From contig NZ_LVCF01000025.1 of the NCBI RefSeq assembly GCF_001594145.1, forward strand, positions 1-64,000: 64,000 bases of DNA. Direction: 5' to 3'. This document shows, piece by piece, positions 61,715-64,000 of this stretch. A program made the position numbers and the translations under genes. The notes under the pieces were generated by a model. It did not search any database. It worked only from the letters and a program-made list of their open reading frames with translations, and was not told the origin of the DNA. The DNA comes from Branchiibius sp. NY16-3462-2. GTDB taxonomy: Bacteria > Actinomycetota > Actinomycetes > Actinomycetales > Dermatophilaceae. Positions within the stretch are counted from its first letter, which is position 1. Each line of letters starts with the position of its first letter.

Positions 61715-62872
61715 TCACAGCCACTTGTTGCGTTTGAACAGGAAGTACAGCGTCCCGCACACCAGGACCATCAGCAGCAGGCTGAACGGGTAGCCCTCGG
61801 CCCAACTCAACTCGGGCATCGACGCGAAGTTCATACCGTAAATACCGGAGATCAGCGACGGTGCGAAGAGAATCGCCGCCCACGCCGAGATCTTCTTGAC
61901 CTCATCGTTCTGCGCCATCCCCGCTTCGGTCAGCCGGCGCATCTCCTCGTTCTGGGTCTGCGCCACCATGGTCGCGTTCAAGGTCAGGATGTTCGCCAGG
62001 GACTCGCGGAATCCACCGACCCGCTCGGCCACGATCGTGGCGTGGTCGGCGACGTCGCGGAAGTTGTTCTGCAGTTCTTCCTTCGTGCCGTACTTGGGGA
62101 AGCCCTCCTCGATGCGATGCAGCACGTCCAGCAAGGGGCGGACCGCCCGCTGGAATCCGAGGACCTCCTGGGACAACTCGTAGATCCGCCGCGACACCGT
62201 CGGGTCGGACTCGAAGACCTGCGCTTCAATCTCGTCGATGTCGTTCTCCAGACCGGCGACCACCGGCCCGTAACCGTCCACCACATAGTCCGCAACGGCG
62301 TACAGCACGGCTTCCGGCCCCAGCGCCAGCAGCTCCGGATTGGCTTCGAGCCGTTCACGCACCGGCTTCAGTGAGGGCTCCGCGCTGTGCCGGACCGTGA
62401 TCACGAAGTCGGGGCCGAGGAAGACGTGGATCTCACCGAAAGTCACTGTCTCCGTGCGGTCTTCATAGGTCGCCGCCCGCAACACCACGAAGAGAGTGTC
62501 GCCGTACCGCTCGATCTTGGGTCGCTGGTGGGCCAGGATCGCGTCCTCGACGGCCAATGGGTGCAGGTTGAACGTGGCCGCCAGTTCGTGGATCTGATCC
62601 TCGCTGGCACCATGTACGCCGATCCACGCCATCGGCGCGCTGCCCGCCTCCGTCTCGTGCAGAGCGAGACAGTCGCGAACCTCACCGATCGTCTCCGGAC
62701 GGTCGACCCGACGACCGTCGAGGTAGACGGCTCGTTCGACGACGGACGAGTCAACCGGCTGCGTCACCGCATTCGACTCTGTCGGGTCGGGGTGTGGCTC
62801 GGGCCGGGTCGTGCCGAGAGTGCGCAACACCTCGGGAATGTTGTCGTTCCCCCAGCGCTTCCAGGTCGGCAC
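61715..62872 (-). CDS. corA: CorA-type magnesium/cobalt transport protein
   Basis: This 385-residue protein ends in two membrane helices with the selectivity motif SLISGIYGMNFASMPEL (GMN) and a basic C-terminus. The cytoplasmic domain has HPLAVEDAILAHQRPKIERYGDTLFVVLR, typical of CorA. It forms a pentameric divalent-cation channel. The N-terminus is longer than E. coli CorA by a hydrophilic stretch, so the true start could lie later. Confidence 0.9.
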   Translation of the reverse strand: MPTWKRWGNDNIPEVLRTLGTTRPEPHPDPTESNAVTQPVDSSVVERAVYLDGRRVDRPETIGEVRDCLALHETEAGSAPMAWIGVHGASEDQIHELAATFNLHPLAVEDAILAHQRPKIERYGDTLFVVLRAATYEDRTETVTFGEIHVFLGPDFVITVRHSAEPSLKPVRERLEANPELLALGPEAVLYAVADYVVDGYGPVVAGLENDIDEIEAQVFESDPTVSRRIYELSQEVLGFQRAVRPLLDVLHRIEEGFPKYGTKEELQNNFRDVADHATIVAERVGGFRESLANILTLNATMVAQTQNEEMRRLTEAGMAQNDEVKKISAWAAILFAPSLISGIYGMNFASMPELSWAEGYPFSLLLMVLVCGTLYFLFKRNKWL

Positions 62873-62927
62873 GCCCCCAGCCTACGGTTCGATGTGCCCG
62901 GTGGTTCCTTCGGCAGCCGCCCAGCGG

Positions 62928-64000
62928 TCAGCGTGAGAAGGGAGACTCGCGGCGGATCTGTCGCAACTGCACCTGGTCAACCCCACGCAATACCGTCGCC
63001 AGCGCCAGAGGGATCACCGCTCTGGAACGGACCAGGGAGCCTTCGTACCACCGGGAGACTTGCGCTCGCTCACGCTGGCTGCGAAGGTGCCGCAGGCATT
63101 GCAGACTCGTGACTGCCGGTGCCAGTTCGTGACCACCGTTGTGGGTCGACCGGGCGTCGTGAACCAACGCGCCATAGGCCTGGGCCTCCGCGCGAGTGGG
63201 CGTCCGGGAGAAGTGTCTGTAGGAAGTGATCGCGGCCGCCGAGGCCATCCGCTGGAATTCGTCGAGGTCCACCGAGTCGGCGCTGATCGTCGCCAACAAG
63301 TGGCGGGTGAACTCGGCTGCCATCTCCTGCTGTTGCCGCGCACCCCACTCAATAGCAGCAGTGTCCTCCTCGATCGGCGGATCACACACCCACCCTGCGT
63401 CCCCGTCCGGGACGAAGCTGCGCAAGGTTGTGTGGTCGCAGGTCGCAAGCGCTTCCAGCAGCGAGGTCTTCCATCCGCGTTCGGCAGGCCACGCCTGCGC
63501 GATATCGCTGTCGTCGAGCACGCAGTTGCCCAACCCGAGGTAGTAGCCGACGATCCGGACGCGGTCGCCGAGCAGGTGCCGCAGCCGTCGCTGCGTCGTC
63601 CCCCTCCATCCGAGGTCGACAACGAGGAACTCGCCTGCCTCGAAAGCACCAACCTCCTCCAGGTAGGCCAGCGTGGCAGATCGCTCGCGCACCGCCGTAC
63701 GGCGAAGGATCGACACGATGCCCGGCGCGAGCAACGCCCGGCTCAGGGCACTGCGAGCCTGCGGCCCACACGCTGACGCGGGAACGTCGAGGCCAAGACC
63801 GCTGTGCTGAGCCACCTCAGCGCGCTGCTGTGCTCCTAGGCGCAGGGCGGCGAGGAACTCCTCCAGCGTGATCTCGTCGTAGTAGGCCAGCTCAAGCGCA
63901 GCCTCCACGAACTCGCGATCGCTGCTATCGACCGGGAGCGCGGGCATCAGGAACGCCTGACGGGAGGCGAGGGTGTACGTCATCCGGATGTCGACGCCCA
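62928..64000 (-). CDS. Polysaccharide-locus-type protein, N-terminus beyond the window
   Basis: The frame runs to the window edge without a stop (the codons before MTYTLASRQAF are open), so at least 357 residues are visible and the N-terminus is missing. Segments SRQAFLMPAL, LELAYYDEITLEEFLAAL and FLVVDLGWRGTTQRRLRHLL resemble the C-terminal part of HAD-like proteins found in surface-polysaccharide loci. I am not certain of this. The C-terminal 150 residues show no further motif. Confidence 0.5.
   Translation of the reverse strand, partial: GVDIRMTYTLASRQAFLMPALPVDSSDREFVEAALELAYYDEITLEEFLAALRLGAQQRAEVAQHSGLGLDVPASACGPQARSALSRALLAPGIVSILRRTAVRERSATLAYLEEVGAFEAGEFLVVDLGWRGTTQRRLRHLLGDRVRIVGYYLGLGNCVLDDSDIAQAWPAERGWKTSLLEALATCDHTTLRSFVPDGDAGWVCDPPIEEDTAAIEWGARQQQEMAAEFTRHLLATISADSVDLDEFQRMASAAAITSYRHFSRTPTRAEAQAYGALVHDARSTHNGGHELAPAVTSLQCLRHLRSQRERAQVSRWYEGSLVRSRAVIPLALATVLRGVDQVQLRQIRRESPFSR

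Overview
The window looks like chromosome from a high-GC actinobacterium. Evidence: GTG starts are frequent, most operons use 4-nt ATGA/GTGA stop-start overlaps, Tat and lipoprotein signals are typical, and there is a LytR_C-domain protein, a DtxR/IdeR-type iron box, a LysG-LysE pair, an EfeOB pair and a SigK/RskA-like locus. The gene set would suit Micrococcales, but nothing read here fixes the genus. There is no CRISPR array, complete prophage, insertion sequence or rRNA operon.

Layout. 1-2.3 kb: tail of a LytR_C protein, tRNA-Ser(CGA), a small islet with a SUKH (SMI1/KNR4) immunity-like gene, and an OhrR-type regulator with a tandem operator. 2.3-8.1 kb: MFS transporter, cysteine-peptidase-like protein, lysG/lysE, a Phd antitoxin beside a broken vapC, and a BASS-family transporter. 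8.1-23.1 kb: a near-complete purine degradation locus. Guanine deaminase and xanthine dehydrogenase (xdhABC) give urate; urate oxidase, HIU hydrolase and OHCU decarboxylase give allantoin; allantoinase and allantoicase give ureidoglycolate and urea. A central IclR regulator and a nucleobase permease carrying a C-terminal OHCU-decarboxylase-like domain complete it. Two palindrome families recur in the promoters: TGGAA-N6-TTCCA and GTGA-N6-TCAC. 23.2-31.4 kb: a large LuxR-type ATPase regulator diverges from a tightly coupled six-gene operon (SMP-30-like propeller, CMD/AhpD-like protein, EPTP/EAR-repeat propeller, unrecognised protein, alpha/beta hydrolase, YcaC-like cysteine hydrolase). I cannot assign this operon a pathway, and it is the best candidate for an undescribed system. 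31.4-36.3 kb: hydantoin/allantoin racemase, NCS1 permease, XRE-cupin regulator and a second NCS2 permease, continuing the nitrogen-heterocycle theme.

36.3-49.5 kb: efeO-efeB without efeU, a secreted phospholipase C-like phosphoesterase, and housekeeping genes (GNAT, crotonase, tadA, upp, thioesterase, MFS/ArsR, Rsm22-like methyltransferase, PH-domain protein, peptide deformylase, SMP-30 lactonase), then tRNA-Arg(ACG). 49.6-55.1 kb: RskA-like anti-sigma factor, ECF sigma factor and secreted fasciclin protein, then a DUF6629-like membrane protein, tryptophan 2,3-dioxygenase and a secreted acid phosphatase made of two near-identical HAD domains. 55.1-60.3 kb: an iron-siderophore ABC operon behind an iron box, with two tandem binding proteins. 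60.3-64 kb: a likely leaderless HTH gene, a Clp-N-domain protein with a Gly/Arg-rich insertion, a CorA-type channel and a protein cut by the window edge.

All assignments come from reading the sequence and translations. No database search was run, so family names rest on recognised motifs.
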